DNA from: Allobosea sp.
GTDB lineage: Bacteria; Pseudomonadota; Alphaproteobacteria; Rhizobiales; Beijerinckiaceae
Direction of reading: 5' to 3'
Assembly (NCBI RefSeq): GCF_030695125.1
Contig: NZ_JAUYTP010000031.1
Location: forward strand, 124,001-188,000
Length of the DNA: 64,000 nt
Both the position numbers and the translations under genes were made by a program. Within the stretch, counting starts at the first letter, position 1. Each line of letters begins with the position of its first letter. Below, piece after piece: positions 54,341-62,728 of this stretch. Under the pieces are notes generated by a model. It saw nothing but the letters and a program-made list of their open reading frames with translations, did no database searches and was not told the DNA's origin.

Positions 54341-55693
54341 ATGAGTGATCCGTTTCTGAAGCCGAGTCGCCGCGCGCTGATGCGCGGCACCGCCGCCTTC
54401 GCCGCCGCAGGCGCGATCGGCTCGCCCCTGGTGCTGCGCGAGGCGCGCGCCCAGGCGGCCTTCAACTGGAAGCGCTTCTCGGGCACGACAATCGACGTGC
54501 TGCTGGTGAAGAATCCGCGCTCGGAGATGTTCCAGGCGGCGGAGAAGGAGTTCACCGAGCTCACCGGCATCAAGGTCTCCTCCGAGCAGGTGCCGGAGCA
54601 GCAGCAGCGCCAGAAGGCGGTGATCGAGTTCGCCTCGGGCAAGCCGAGCTTCGACGTGTCAGGCATCTCGCTGCATGTGCAGAAGCGCATGGCCGCCAAG
54701 GGCAAGTGGTTCGAGGATCTGAACCCCTATATCAAGGACGCCTCGCTGACCTCGCCGGACTTCGCTTTCGAGGATTTCGGCGCCGGCCCGGTCGCCTATG
54801 CGCGGCAGGCCGACGGGGCGCTCGATACGCTGCCCTTCTTCGTCGACTACTGGATGGTCTACTACAACAAGGAGCTCTTCGACGCGAAGGGTGTCGCCTT
54901 CCCCAAGACGATGGAAGAGATGTTCACCGCGGCGCAGAAGCTGCACGATCCCGCCAAGGGCGTCGCCGGCTTCGTCTCGCGCGGCCTCAAGAACGCCAAC
55001 GTCCCGGTCTGGTCCTGCCTGATGCTCGGCCAGGGCATGGAGGCGACCTCGGCGGCGGGCAAGCTGCAGACCGATACGCCGGAGGCGATCTGGGCGGCCG
55101 ATCTCTACCGCAAGCTCAACAAGGAAACCGGCCCGGTCGGCTCCGTCGGCTTCAACTGGAACGAGTGCCAGACCACCTTCATGCAGGGTCGCGCCGCGAT
55201 GTGGCTCGACGGCATCGGCTTCGCCACACCGCTGGAGGATCCGTCGAAGTCGCGCATCGTCGGCAAGGTCGGCTATGGCGTGACGCCGCCGGGGCCGAAG
55301 GCGCATCATGCCGGCATGTTCGGCGACGGCATCGGCATCTCGCGCGGCTCGCAGAAGAAGCAGGCCGCCTGGCTCTACATCCAGCACATGACCAACAAGG
55401 CCCAGCAGCTCGCCATGCTCAAGGCCGGCGCCGGCGCGCCCGCGCGCTCCTCGGCCTATCTCGACACCGCGACGATCCAGGCGTCGAAGTTCGGCAAGCA
55501 GTATTTCGACTGCCTGTTGGCCTCGGCCAAGATCGCCCGGGCGGCGCTGCCGCAGATCGTGCCGGTCACCGAGTTCCGCGACGTCTTCGGCGTGGCGCTG
55601 ACCAACATGATCGGCGGGTCAGATGTCGCCGCCGAGCTGAAGAAGGCGACGGAAGCCTTCGCGCCGGTGCTCGCCAAGAGCGAGCAGGGCTGA
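54341..55693 (+). CDS. ABC sugar transporter solute-binding protein
   Basis: A 450-residue periplasmic binding protein of the extracellular solute-binding family 1. It has a Tat-type signal (SRRALMRGTAAFAAAGAIGSPLVL, twin Arg at 10-11) and typical segments: FSGTTIDVLLVKNPRSEMFQAAEKEFTELTGI near 46-77, WFEDLNPYI near 128, TLPFFVDYWMVYYNKELFD near 165-183. AGGGAGGAC precedes the start. It heads the plus-strand side of the fucose-type locus with two permeases. The ATPase gene that would complete the importer is not in the operon. The cargo is presumably the sugar oxidised by the divergent enzymes. Confidence 0.93.
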   Translation: MSDPFLKPSRRALMRGTAAFAAAGAIGSPLVLREARAQAAFNWKRFSGTTIDVLLVKNPRSEMFQAAEKEFTELTGIKVSSEQVPEQQQRQKAVIEFASGKPSFDVSGISLHVQKRMAAKGKWFEDLNPYIKDASLTSPDFAFEDFGAGPVAYARQADGALDTLPFFVDYWMVYYNKELFDAKGVAFPKTMEEMFTAAQKLHDPAKGVAGFVSRGLKNANVPVWSCLMLGQGMEATSAAGKLQTDTPEAIWAADLYRKLNKETGPVGSVGFNWNECQTTFMQGRAAMWLDGIGFATPLEDPSKSRIVGKVGYGVTPPGPKAHHAGMFGDGIGISRGSQKKQAAWLYIQHMTNKAQQLAMLKAGAGAPARSSAYLDTATIQASKFGKQYFDCLLASAKIARAALPQIVPVTEFRDVFGVALTNMIGGSDVAAELKKATEAFAPVLAKSEQG

Positions 55694-55705
55694 GGTCGAC
55701 GCGTC

Positions 55706-55779
55706 ATGGCCGGGCTCGACCCGGCCATCTCGCGACGAATGTGCGGTTTCATGGAGATGCCCGGGTCAGGCCCGGGCAT
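55706..55779. repeat. paired palindromic repeat
   Basis: Two perfect hairpins with 9-bp arms, ATGGCCGGG/CCCGGCCAT (55706-55728) and ATGCCCGGG/CCCGGGCAT (55757-55779), in the 98-base gap between the ABC binding-protein and first permease genes. Starts 13 bases after the binding-protein stop. Confidence 0.8.
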
Positions 55780-55791
55780 GACGGCCCTGGC

Positions 55792-56721
55792 ATGACCACG
55801 ACGACCCTTCCCGTAGAACGGACCGAGCCGGCACAGCCCGCGCCCTTCGTCCACTCGGCCGATTTCACGCCGCGCTACTGGCTGTTCGCGGCGCCGGCCG
55901 TGCTCGTGGTCGGGACGGTGATCGTCTTCCCCTGGCTGTTCACGCTCTACATGTCCGGCCATGACTGGAAGATCGGCGGCGGGCCGGAGTTCGTCGGGCT
56001 GCAGAACTTCGCCGAGTTGTTCCGCGATGCGCGCTTCATCGAGTCGATGGGGCATACGCTGTATTTCACCGTGCTGGCGGTCGTGCTGCCGATCCTGTTC
56101 GGCACGGCGGCAGCCTTGGTCTTCCACCGCGAATTCCCGTTCCGGGGCCTGCTGCGCACGGTCTTCGTGATGCCGATGATGGCGACGCCGGTGGCGGTCG
56201 CGCTGGTCTGGACGATGATGTTTCACCCGCAGCTCGGCGTGCTGAACTATCTGCTGTCCCTTCTCGGTATCGGGCCGCAGGCCTGGGTCTATTCGCCGGA
56301 TACGGTGATCCCGACGCTGATCCTCGTCGAGGTCTGGCACTGGACGCCGCTGGTCATGCTGATCGTGCTCGGCGGGCTCGCCGGCCTGCCGCGGGAGCCT
56401 TACGAATCCGCGCTGATCGACGGTGCCAATGACTGGCACATGTTCCGCCACATCACGCTGCCGCTTGTCTGGCCCTTCATCATGGTGGCGATCGTGATCC
56501 GGACGATCGACGCGCTGAAGGCCTTCGACACGATCTTCGTGATCACGCAGGGCGGGCCGGGCACGGCGTCGGAGACGCTGAACATCTTCCTCTATCTGCA
56601 GGCGTTCCAGTTCTACAAGATCGGCTACGCCTCGGCCGTCGTGGTGATCTTCTTCGTCATCGTCATCATGCTTTCCCTGCTGCTGCTCTATGCGCGGCAG
56701 AAGTCGAAATGGAACGCGTGA
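55792..56721 (+). CDS. ABC sugar transporter permease (MalF-like)
   Basis: A 309-residue inner-membrane permease with six helices. Features include a first helix at about 28-48 (YWLFAAPAVLVVGTVIVFPWLF), the periplasmic VGLQNFAELFRD motif, and the ATPase-contact loop EPYESALIDGANDWHMFRHITLPLVWP near 200-226, followed by FDTIFVITQGGPGTASETLNIFLY. ATG 55792 overlaps the tail of a palindromic repeat. It pairs with the permease at 56873. Confidence 0.93.
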   Translation: MTTTTLPVERTEPAQPAPFVHSADFTPRYWLFAAPAVLVVGTVIVFPWLFTLYMSGHDWKIGGGPEFVGLQNFAELFRDARFIESMGHTLYFTVLAVVLPILFGTAAALVFHREFPFRGLLRTVFVMPMMATPVAVALVWTMMFHPQLGVLNYLLSLLGIGPQAWVYSPDTVIPTLILVEVWHWTPLVMLIVLGGLAGLPREPYESALIDGANDWHMFRHITLPLVWPFIMVAIVIRTIDALKAFDTIFVITQGGPGTASETLNIFLYLQAFQFYKIGYASAVVVIFFVIVIMLSLLLLYARQKSKWNA

Positions 56722-56744
56722 TGGGGGCCTTGCGAGCACGCTCC

Positions 56745-56845
56745 CCGTCATCCTGGGCTTCGCGCAGCGAAGTCCCGGGATCCATGCTGGGGCGCCGAGC
56801 CCTCCGATGGATCCCGGGACGGCCTGCGGCCGCCCAGGATGACGG
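56745..56845. repeat. palindromic repeat (101 bases)
   Basis: Outer arms CCGTCATCCTGGGC (56745-56758) and GCCCAGGATGACGG (56832-56845) are perfect, with an inner inverted pair around TCCCGGGATCCAT and ATGGATCCCGGGA. Fills the gap between the two permease genes. Confidence 0.85.
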
Positions 56846-56872
56846 CGTTCCTTCAGTCGCGGGGGTGCGCCC

Positions 56873-57691
56873 ATGACCCGCCTCGCCAAGAAACTCGGCT
56901 TCTACGCCTCCGTCTTCGTGCTGGTCTCGCCGGCGGTGCTGGTCTTCCTCTGGATGATCTCGCTGTCGTTCAAGAACGAGCTCGACAACACCGCCTTCCC
57001 GCCGGTCTTCATCCCTGATCCGCCGACGCTGAAGAACTACATCGACGTTTTCGCGCAGAACAATTTCGCGCTCTATCTCTGGAACTCGATCCTGGTCACG
57101 GGCGGGGCCGTGCTGATCGGGCTCGCGGTCGGCGTGCCCGCCGGCTACGGCATCGCGCGCGGCAAGGCGACGAAGTTCGCCATCCTGATCCTGGTCGCGC
57201 GGATGACGCCGGCGCTGTCCTACCTGATCCCGCTGTTCCTGCTGTTCCAGATGACCGGGCTGGTCGGCACCATCACGGCGCTCGTCATCACCCATCTCGT
57301 CATCACCATCCCGATCATCGTCTGGATCATGATCGGGTACTTCGAGAACATCCCGATGGAGCTGGAGGATGCGGCGCGCATCGACGGCGCCTCGAGCTGG
57401 CAGGCCTTCCGCCATGTCGCGCTGCCGCTGGCAATGCCGGGCGTCACGGTCGGCGGCATCCTCGCCTTCATCTTCTCCTGGAACAACTTCATCTTCTCGG
57501 TCGTGCTCGGCGGCAAGAACAGCCGCACGCTGCCCTCGGCGGTCTACAACTCGCTGACCTTCGAGCAGATCTCCTGGGGCCCGCTGGCGGCGGCCGCGCT
57601 GCTGGTGACGCTGCCGGTGCTGCTGGTGACGGTGCTGGCCCAGCGCCAGATCGTTGCCGGGCTCTCGGCCGGAGGGCTCAAGGATGGCTGA
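56873..57691 (+). CDS. ABC sugar transporter permease (MalG-like)
   Basis: A 272-residue six-helix permease. The first helix is at about 10-30 (GFYASVFVLVSPAVLVFLWMIS), and the ATPase-contact loop is NIPMELEDAARIDGASSWQAFRHVALPLAMPG near 160-191. SWNNFIFSVVLGGKNSRTLPSAVYN follows, typical of MalG/UgpE-type subunits. It is separated from the first permease by a palindromic repeat and from the aldolase gene by another. Partner of the 55792 gene. Confidence 0.93.
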   Translation: MTRLAKKLGFYASVFVLVSPAVLVFLWMISLSFKNELDNTAFPPVFIPDPPTLKNYIDVFAQNNFALYLWNSILVTGGAVLIGLAVGVPAGYGIARGKATKFAILILVARMTPALSYLIPLFLLFQMTGLVGTITALVITHLVITIPIIVWIMIGYFENIPMELEDAARIDGASSWQAFRHVALPLAMPGVTVGGILAFIFSWNNFIFSVVLGGKNSRTLPSAVYNSLTFEQISWGPLAAAALLVTLPVLLVTVLAQRQIVAGLSAGGLKDG

Positions 57692-57697
57692 CCCTTT

Positions 57698-57780
57698 CCG
57701 TCATTGCGAGCGCAGCGAAGCCATCCAGAGCCAAACGCTCAAGGTCTCCCTGGATTGCTTCGCTGCGCTCGCAATGACGG
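57698..57780. repeat. palindromic repeat (83 bases) of the CGTCATTGCGAGC type
   Basis: Perfect 24-bp arms at 57698-57721 and 57757-57780, extended inward by seven more positions with one mismatch. The arm contains GTCATTGCGAGCGCAGCGAA, a sequence family I know from many Hyphomicrobiales intergenic regions. Lies between the second permease and the aldolase gene. Confidence 0.88.
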
Positions 57781-57849
57781 CAACATGCGTGCCCGACAGT
57801 ATAGCCCCCAACAAGCCCATTGATCTCTCGCTCTGAAAGACGGTTCTCC

Positions 57850-58743
57850 ATGTCCATCGATCCCAAGCGTTTCGGCCTCTCCTGCGCCATCACCACCCCG
57901 ATGCATGAGGACGGCGCCGTCGACCTGCCGCGCCTCGTGACCCATGCCCGCCATGTCCTCGCAGAGGGCTGCGACAGCGTCACGCTCTACGGCACCACCG
58001 GCGAAGGGGCGGCGCTGGGCCTGCCAGAGCGGGCGGCGATGCTGGGCGCGCTGATGGGAGCCGGAATCGACGCGAGCCAGGTCTATGCCGGGGTCGCGGC
58101 GGCCTCACTCAACGAGTCGGTGGATCAGGGCCGCCTCGCCCTGGAGGCCGGCGCCAAGGGGCTGCTGGTCGCGCCGCCCTTCTACTTCAAGGGCGTCAGC
58201 GACGAGGGGCTCTATCGCTGGTTCTCGCAGCTGTTCGAGACGCTCGGCCCCTCCGTGTGCAACGTCATCCTCTACCACATCCCTTCCGTCACGGCGGTGG
58301 GCCTGAGCGTCGGGCTGATCGACCGGCTGAAGAAGGCGTTTCCCGGCGTGGTCACCGGCGTGAAGGATTCGTCGGGCGACTATGCCAACACCGAGGCCTA
58401 TCTGAAGGCGCATGGCGAACTCGCCATCCTCGTCGGCGACGAGCGCCTGCTGGCCAAGGCGGTGCGCAACGGCGCGCAGGGCTCGATCTGCGGCGTCGCC
58501 AATCTCGTTCCGCATCTGCTGCGCCCGATCGTCTACGAGGGCAAGGACGACCCGACCGTCAACGCGCTGGTCGACGAAATCTGCTCGCATCCGGTGCTGG
58601 CGGCGGTGAAGGCGCTGGTCGGCCACTTGCACGGCGACGCCGGCTATGGCGCGATGCGCGCGCCGCTGGAGGCGCTGGACGAGGCGAGGCGCCAGCGGCT
58701 GTTTGCGGCCTATGACCGGATCACGCAGGCCAGGGCGGCCTGA
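57850..58743 (+). CDS. DapA-family aldolase/lyase
   Basis: A 297-residue TIM-barrel class I lyase of the dihydrodipicolinate synthase/N-acetylneuraminate lyase family. Catalytic parts: GTTGE at 48-52, Tyr142 (VILYHIPS) and Schiff-base Lys172 (GVKDSSGD). It lies in a sugar locus rather than a lysine one, so it most likely cleaves a 2-keto-3-deoxy sugar acid such as 2-keto-3-deoxy-L-fuconate or KDG. DapA proper cannot be fully excluded. It follows the permease gene and a palindromic repeat and precedes the GntR gene by 11 bases. Confidence 0.92.
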   Translation: MSIDPKRFGLSCAITTPMHEDGAVDLPRLVTHARHVLAEGCDSVTLYGTTGEGAALGLPERAAMLGALMGAGIDASQVYAGVAAASLNESVDQGRLALEAGAKGLLVAPPFYFKGVSDEGLYRWFSQLFETLGPSVCNVILYHIPSVTAVGLSVGLIDRLKKAFPGVVTGVKDSSGDYANTEAYLKAHGELAILVGDERLLAKAVRNGAQGSICGVANLVPHLLRPIVYEGKDDPTVNALVDEICSHPVLAAVKALVGHLHGDAGYGAMRAPLEALDEARRQRLFAAYDRITQARAA

Positions 58744-58754
58744 AGGAGGATGTC

Positions 58755-59432
58755 TTGAACCAGTCCGAGCAGGATCCGCGCGAGGGCGAGCCGCTGAAGC
58801 TGAGGGAGCGCGCCTATGCCTCCTTCACCGAGCGGTTGCTGGCCCGCGAGATCAAGCCCGGACAGTTCGTGACCCAGCGCGAGTTGGTGGCGCTGACCGG
58901 CCTGCCGCTCGGCGCCATCCGGGAGCTGATCCCCCGCCTCGAGGCGGAAGGGCTGATCAAGACCGTGCCGCAGCGGGGCATGCAGGTCGCCCATGTCGAT
59001 CTCAACCTGATCCGCAACGCCTTCCAGTTCCGGCTCTTCCTCGAGAAGGAGGCGACCGCGCTCTACGCGGTGAATGCGACCGATGACGAGATCGCAGAGC
59101 AGCGCGCCCGGCACGAGGCGATCATCGCCCGGGCCGAGGCCGGCGGCGACCCGCAGCTGATCGAGGATGCGGAGGATGTCGACCGGCTGATGCACGAGGC
59201 GATCATCGACCATCTCGACAACGACATCGTCTCCAAGGCCTTCCGCGTCACCTGGCTGAAGATCAGGCTGATCCGGCAATATGAGACGCGCATCCAGAAC
59301 CACATCCTGGTGCCGGTGATGCGCGACCACCTCAACATCATCACGGCCATCGAGACGCGCGACCCCGTCCGCGCCGCGGAGGAGATGAGCATCCATATCG
59401 GCAACGCCCGTACGCGGGCGATGAGCTACTGA
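58755..59432 (+). CDS. GntR family regulator, FCD subfamily
   Basis: A 225-residue regulator. Winged HTH at about 18-80 (YASFTERLLAREIKPGQFVTQRELVALTGLPLGAIRELIPRLE, LIKTVPQRGMQV), then a helical FCD domain with MHEAIIDHLDN, a KIRLIRQYETR region and a late MSIHIGN. The TTG at 58755 has GGAGGATGTC before it and is the only plausible start. It sits within the operon 11 bases after the aldolase gene, unlike the other three GntR genes of the window, which are divergent from their targets. Probably controls the sugar locus. Confidence 0.9.
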   Translation: MNQSEQDPREGEPLKLRERAYASFTERLLAREIKPGQFVTQRELVALTGLPLGAIRELIPRLEAEGLIKTVPQRGMQVAHVDLNLIRNAFQFRLFLEKEATALYAVNATDDEIAEQRARHEAIIARAEAGGDPQLIEDAEDVDRLMHEAIIDHLDNDIVSKAFRVTWLKIRLIRQYETRIQNHILVPVMRDHLNIITAIETRDPVRAAEEMSIHIGNARTRAMSY

Positions 59433-59494
59433 GGACGTCAAGCAGGCGAGCCGGGCGAACCGGCCGTCATTCGGGAGGGACCAGCGTCGAGATC

Positions 59495-59553
59495 CCACAG
59501 CCCTCATCCTGAGACGCGCCCCTGCGGGGCGCTCCTCAGGATGAGGGCTGTGG
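59495..59553. repeat. palindromic repeat (59 bases)
   Basis: Perfect 19-bp arms at 59495-59513 and 59535-59553 around an inner GCGCCCC-TGC-GGGGCGC hairpin. The arms share CCCTCATCCTGAG with the repeat at 52996-53113. Lies between gntR and the TRAP dctP gene. Confidence 0.87.
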
Positions 59554-59588
59554 ATCGAGGCGGCGGTCCGCACAGGGAAGGAACCACC

Positions 59589-60584
59589 ATGACCACGCTG
59601 ACCAAACGCGACTTTCTCGCCGGCTCCGCCGCTCTTGCGGGCGGGGCCATCGCCATGCCGAGCGTCCTGCGCGCGCAAGCGACCGTGCTGCGCTGGGGCG
59701 AGATGCTCCCCGTCACGCACCCGCAGGTGCAGATGGTCGAGCGCATCGCCAAGCAGGTGAAGGAGAAAAGCTCCGGGCGCATCGACATCCAGACCTTCCC
59801 GGCCGGCCAGCTCGGCTCCGGCAAGGACATGATGGAATCGGTCGCCTCCGGCGCGCTGACCATGACCACGGACGGGGCGGCCGCGCTCGGTTCCTTCCTG
59901 CCGCAGCTCTCGGTGGTCGAGGCGCCCTATCTCTGGCGCGACGCCGCCCATATGGCGAAGGTCGCCAAGGCGCCGGTGTTCACGCAGATGAATGCCGAGC
60001 TGGAGAAGAAGCGCGGCATGCGCATGGCGGCCGTGACCTATTACGGCAAGCGCCACCTCACCACAGGCTCCAAGCCGGTGAAGAGCGTCGCCGACGTCGC
60101 GGGCCTCAAGCTGCGGGTGCCGCCGGTCGATACCTTCCGCGCCATGGTCGAGGCCTGGGGCGCCAAGGCGACGCCGGTGAACTTCAACGAGCTCTACCTG
60201 GCGCTGAGCCAGGGCGCCGTCGACGGGCAGGAGAACCCGCTGCCGACGATCCACAGCGCCAAGCTGCAGGAGGTGCAGAAGCACCTCATCCTGACCGGCC
60301 ACATCATCACGCCGCGGCTGGTCATCGTGAACGGCGATTTCTGGAAGGGCCTCAAGGACGCCGACCGCAGCCTGCTGGAGGCGGCCATCGCCGAGGGCGT
60401 TGCCTGGCAGGACGCCGAACTCGCCAGCCAGGAGGGCAGCCTCGTCGCCACCCTCAAGGCCGCCGGCATGAGCGTGACCGAGCCCGACCTCGAAAGCTTC
60501 TCGAAGCCGGTTCTGGCGACACTGCCCAAGCAGTTCGAGGGCAAATGGGGCAAGGGCACCTGGGACGCGCTGGCGGCGCTGTGA
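59589..60584 (+). CDS. dctP: TRAP solute-binding protein DctP
   Basis: A 331-residue periplasmic receptor. A signal of the KRDFLAGSAALAGG type (residues 6-19) precedes ATVLRWGEMLPVTHPQVQMVERIAKQVKEKS. Typical DctP blocks are FPAGQLGSGKDMMESVASGALTMTTDG near 66-92, VAGLKLRVPPVDTFRAMVEAWGAKATPVNFNELYLALSQGAVDGQENP near 165-215, with the conserved Arg. AAGGA lies six bases upstream of the ATG at 59589. It heads the third TRAP set; its 3' end is followed within 22 bases by a palindromic repeat. Likely brings in a sugar acid of the same pathway. Confidence 0.94.
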   Translation: MTTLTKRDFLAGSAALAGGAIAMPSVLRAQATVLRWGEMLPVTHPQVQMVERIAKQVKEKSSGRIDIQTFPAGQLGSGKDMMESVASGALTMTTDGAAALGSFLPQLSVVEAPYLWRDAAHMAKVAKAPVFTQMNAELEKKRGMRMAAVTYYGKRHLTTGSKPVKSVADVAGLKLRVPPVDTFRAMVEAWGAKATPVNFNELYLALSQGAVDGQENPLPTIHSAKLQEVQKHLILTGHIITPRLVIVNGDFWKGLKDADRSLLEAAIAEGVAWQDAELASQEGSLVATLKAAGMSVTEPDLESFSKPVLATLPKQFEGKWGKGTWDALAAL

Positions 60585-60605
60585 TCTGAAGCGGTTCCAC
60601 CACCT

Positions 60606-60713
60606 CCGGGTCATCCCGGACAAGCCGCGGAGCGGCGCTGATCCGGGATCCATGCCTGAACCGTTCCGGAATGGATCCCGGGTCTCCGCTTCGCTGCGCC
60701 CGGGATGACCCGG
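60606..60713. repeat. palindromic repeat (108 bases) with T-rich tail
   Basis: Outer arms CCGGGTCATCCCGG (60606-60619) and CCGGGATGACCCGG (60700-60713) are perfect, with an inner GGATCC-centred pair (CGGGATCCAT near 60643, ATGGATCCCG near 60671). TGTTTTT follows directly, so it may also attenuate transcription between dctP and dctQ. Confidence 0.82.
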
Positions 60714-60748
60714 GTGTTTTTGACGTCATCGTCAATGAGGCTGATGTT

Positions 60749-61246
60749 TTGAAATCCCTCCTCCACCTCTCCGACCGGATCGTGCGCATGGCGGCCGTGG
60801 CGCTGCTGCTCTCGCTGCTGGTCGCGGTGCTGCTCGGCGTGCTGTCGCGCCAGCTCAACGCGCCGCTGGCCTGGACCGACGAACTCGCGCAGTACCTGCT
60901 GGTCTGGACCGGCTTCGTCGGCTGGATCATCGCGGCGCGGCGGCGCTCGCATATCCGCATCACCGTCTTCGCCGACAAGCTGCCCGCGGGCGCCGGCCGG
61001 GTGCTGGAGGTCGTCACGCAACTGGCCATCATCGCCTTCGCGGCGGTGCTGATCCGCTATTCCTTCGCGCTGATCGAGCGCAACTGGGACGTCGAGTCGA
61101 TCGCGCTGCCGATCTCGGGGGCGGCGCTCTACATCGTCATGCCGCTGGCGGGCCTCGCGCTGATCCTGCAGGCGCTGGCCGAGATCGGCGATGTCGTGGC
61201 GGGCCGCCGCCACGTTACGGCCGAGCCGGGGAGCCAGCCGCTGTGA
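60749..61246 (+). CDS. dctQ: TRAP transporter small permease DctQ
   Basis: A 165-residue four-helix subunit. The family block LAWTDELAQYLLVWTGFVGWIIAARRRSHIRITVF is clear at about 35-70, and two later helices follow. The TTG at 60749 has GAGG nine bases upstream; the in-frame sequence before it is the tail of a palindromic repeat. An ATG at 60788 would cut the first helix. It overlaps the dctM start by four bases. Confidence 0.88.
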   Translation: MKSLLHLSDRIVRMAAVALLLSLLVAVLLGVLSRQLNAPLAWTDELAQYLLVWTGFVGWIIAARRRSHIRITVFADKLPAGAGRVLEVVTQLAIIAFAAVLIRYSFALIERNWDVESIALPISGAALYIVMPLAGLALILQALAEIGDVVAGRRHVTAEPGSQPL

Positions 61247-62529
61247 CGATGCTGATGGTTCAGATCCTGCCCGTCTGGTTCGCCGCGCTCCTGATCGGCG
61301 TGCCACTCTTCGTCTCGATGGGGCTGGCGGCGATCGCGTTTGCCTTCCTCGGCGGCTTCCCGCTCGGCATCGTGCCGCAGAAGATCGCCCAATCGGCCAA
61401 TTCCTTCCCGCTGCTGGCGGCCCCCTTGTTCATCCTGATGGGCAACATCATGAACTCGGCCGGCATCACCGACCGGATCTTCGCCTTCGCCACGGCCTGC
61501 GTCGGCTGGCTGCGCGGCGGGCTGTGCCACGCCAACATCCTCGCCAGCGTGATCTTCGCGGGCATGTCGGGCTCGGCGGTGGCCGATGCCGGCGGCGTCG
61601 GCACGCTCGAGATCAAGGCGATGAAGGACGAGGGCTACGATGCCGAGACGGCGGCCGCGATCACGGCGGCGTCCGCGACGATCGGCCCGATCATCCCGCC
61701 CTCGCTGCCGATGGTGATCTATGGCGTGTCGGCGGATGTCTCGATCGGCGGGCTGTTCCTCGCCGGAATCATCCCGGGGCTGCTGATGGCCGGTGGGCTG
61801 ATGGCGATGGTGGTGCAGGTCGCGAAAAAGCGCGACCTGCCGCGCCATCCCTTCCCGGGCGCCGCGCAACTCTGGGTCGCCTACAAGGAGGCGCATTGGG
61901 CGCTGATGACGCCGGTCATCCTGTTCGGCGGGATGATGGCCGGCATCTTCACGCCGACGGAGGCGGCCGCTGTCGCCACGGCCTATGCGCTGGCGCTCGG
62001 GCTCTTCGTCTATCGCAGCTTCGATCTCGGCGACCTGCCGGAGCTCGTCGTGCAGACGGTCGAGACCACCGGCGTCGTGCTGGCGCTGGTGATGACAGCG
62101 GCCGCGCTCGGCTGGTGCCTGTCAATCTCGCGCATCCCGCAGGTGGTCGGCCCGATGCTGGTCGATCTCGCCGGCAACCCGCTGGTCTTCCTGCTGATCG
62201 TCAACCTGCTCCTGATCTTCGTCGGCTGCTTCATGGAGGCGCTCGCCGCCATGCTGATCCTGATCCCGATCCTGACACCGGCGGCGGCGCAGTTCGGGAT
62301 CGACCCGATCCAGTTCGGGCTGATCTTCGTGCTCAACCTGATGATCGGCACGATCACGCCGCCGGTCGGCGTCGTCCTCTTCGTCACGGCAAAGGTCGCC
62401 AATATCAGCTTCGAGTCGATGTCGCGGGCAATCGTGCCCTGGCTGATGCCGCTGCTTGCCGTTCTCGTCGCGATCACGCTCTGGCCGCCGCTGACGACAT
62501 GGCTGCCGAACCTCGTGATGGGACGCTGA
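61243..62529 (+). CDS. dctM: TRAP transporter large permease DctM
   Basis: A 428-residue permease with the DctM segments: GMSGSAVADAGGVGTLEIKAMKDEGYDAETAAAITAASATIGPIIPPSLPMVIYG around 105-160, TPTEAAAVATAYALALG near 231, and GTITPPVGVVLFVTAKVANISFESM near the C-terminus. The start is GTG 61243, overlapping the dctQ stop; ATG 61249 is also in frame. Completes the third TRAP set and is followed by an SDR gene after 199 bases. Confidence 0.95.
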   Translation: MTMLMVQILPVWFAALLIGVPLFVSMGLAAIAFAFLGGFPLGIVPQKIAQSANSFPLLAAPLFILMGNIMNSAGITDRIFAFATACVGWLRGGLCHANILASVIFAGMSGSAVADAGGVGTLEIKAMKDEGYDAETAAAITAASATIGPIIPPSLPMVIYGVSADVSIGGLFLAGIIPGLLMAGGLMAMVVQVAKKRDLPRHPFPGAAQLWVAYKEAHWALMTPVILFGGMMAGIFTPTEAAAVATAYALALGLFVYRSFDLGDLPELVVQTVETTGVVLALVMTAAALGWCLSISRIPQVVGPMLVDLAGNPLVFLLIVNLLLIFVGCFMEALAAMLILIPILTPAAAQFGIDPIQFGLIFVLNLMIGTITPPVGVVLFVTAKVANISFESMSRAIVPWLMPLLAVLVAITLWPPLTTWLPNLVMGR

Positions 62530-62728
62530 GACGACCATCCCGGCTGCAGTCCGTCCCGGTCGCGCCGCCCTTCCGTGGGGCGTTTGACGCCGCCCAGCAG
62601 GACAGTGTGGCGAGCCAGGACGCAGGCGGGCCTTCATCGCCTTGTCATGGCCGGTGGTTGTGCTGCAAACCGGCAGGCGAGATCAGGCACGCTCCTTTGC
62701 GCGCCTGTGTGAGCCTGACGAGGACAGC

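Noticed and set aside
52996..60713. CRISPR array
   Set aside because: The repeated sequences are palindromes of differing sequence in separate gaps, with no regular spacer units and no cas genes.
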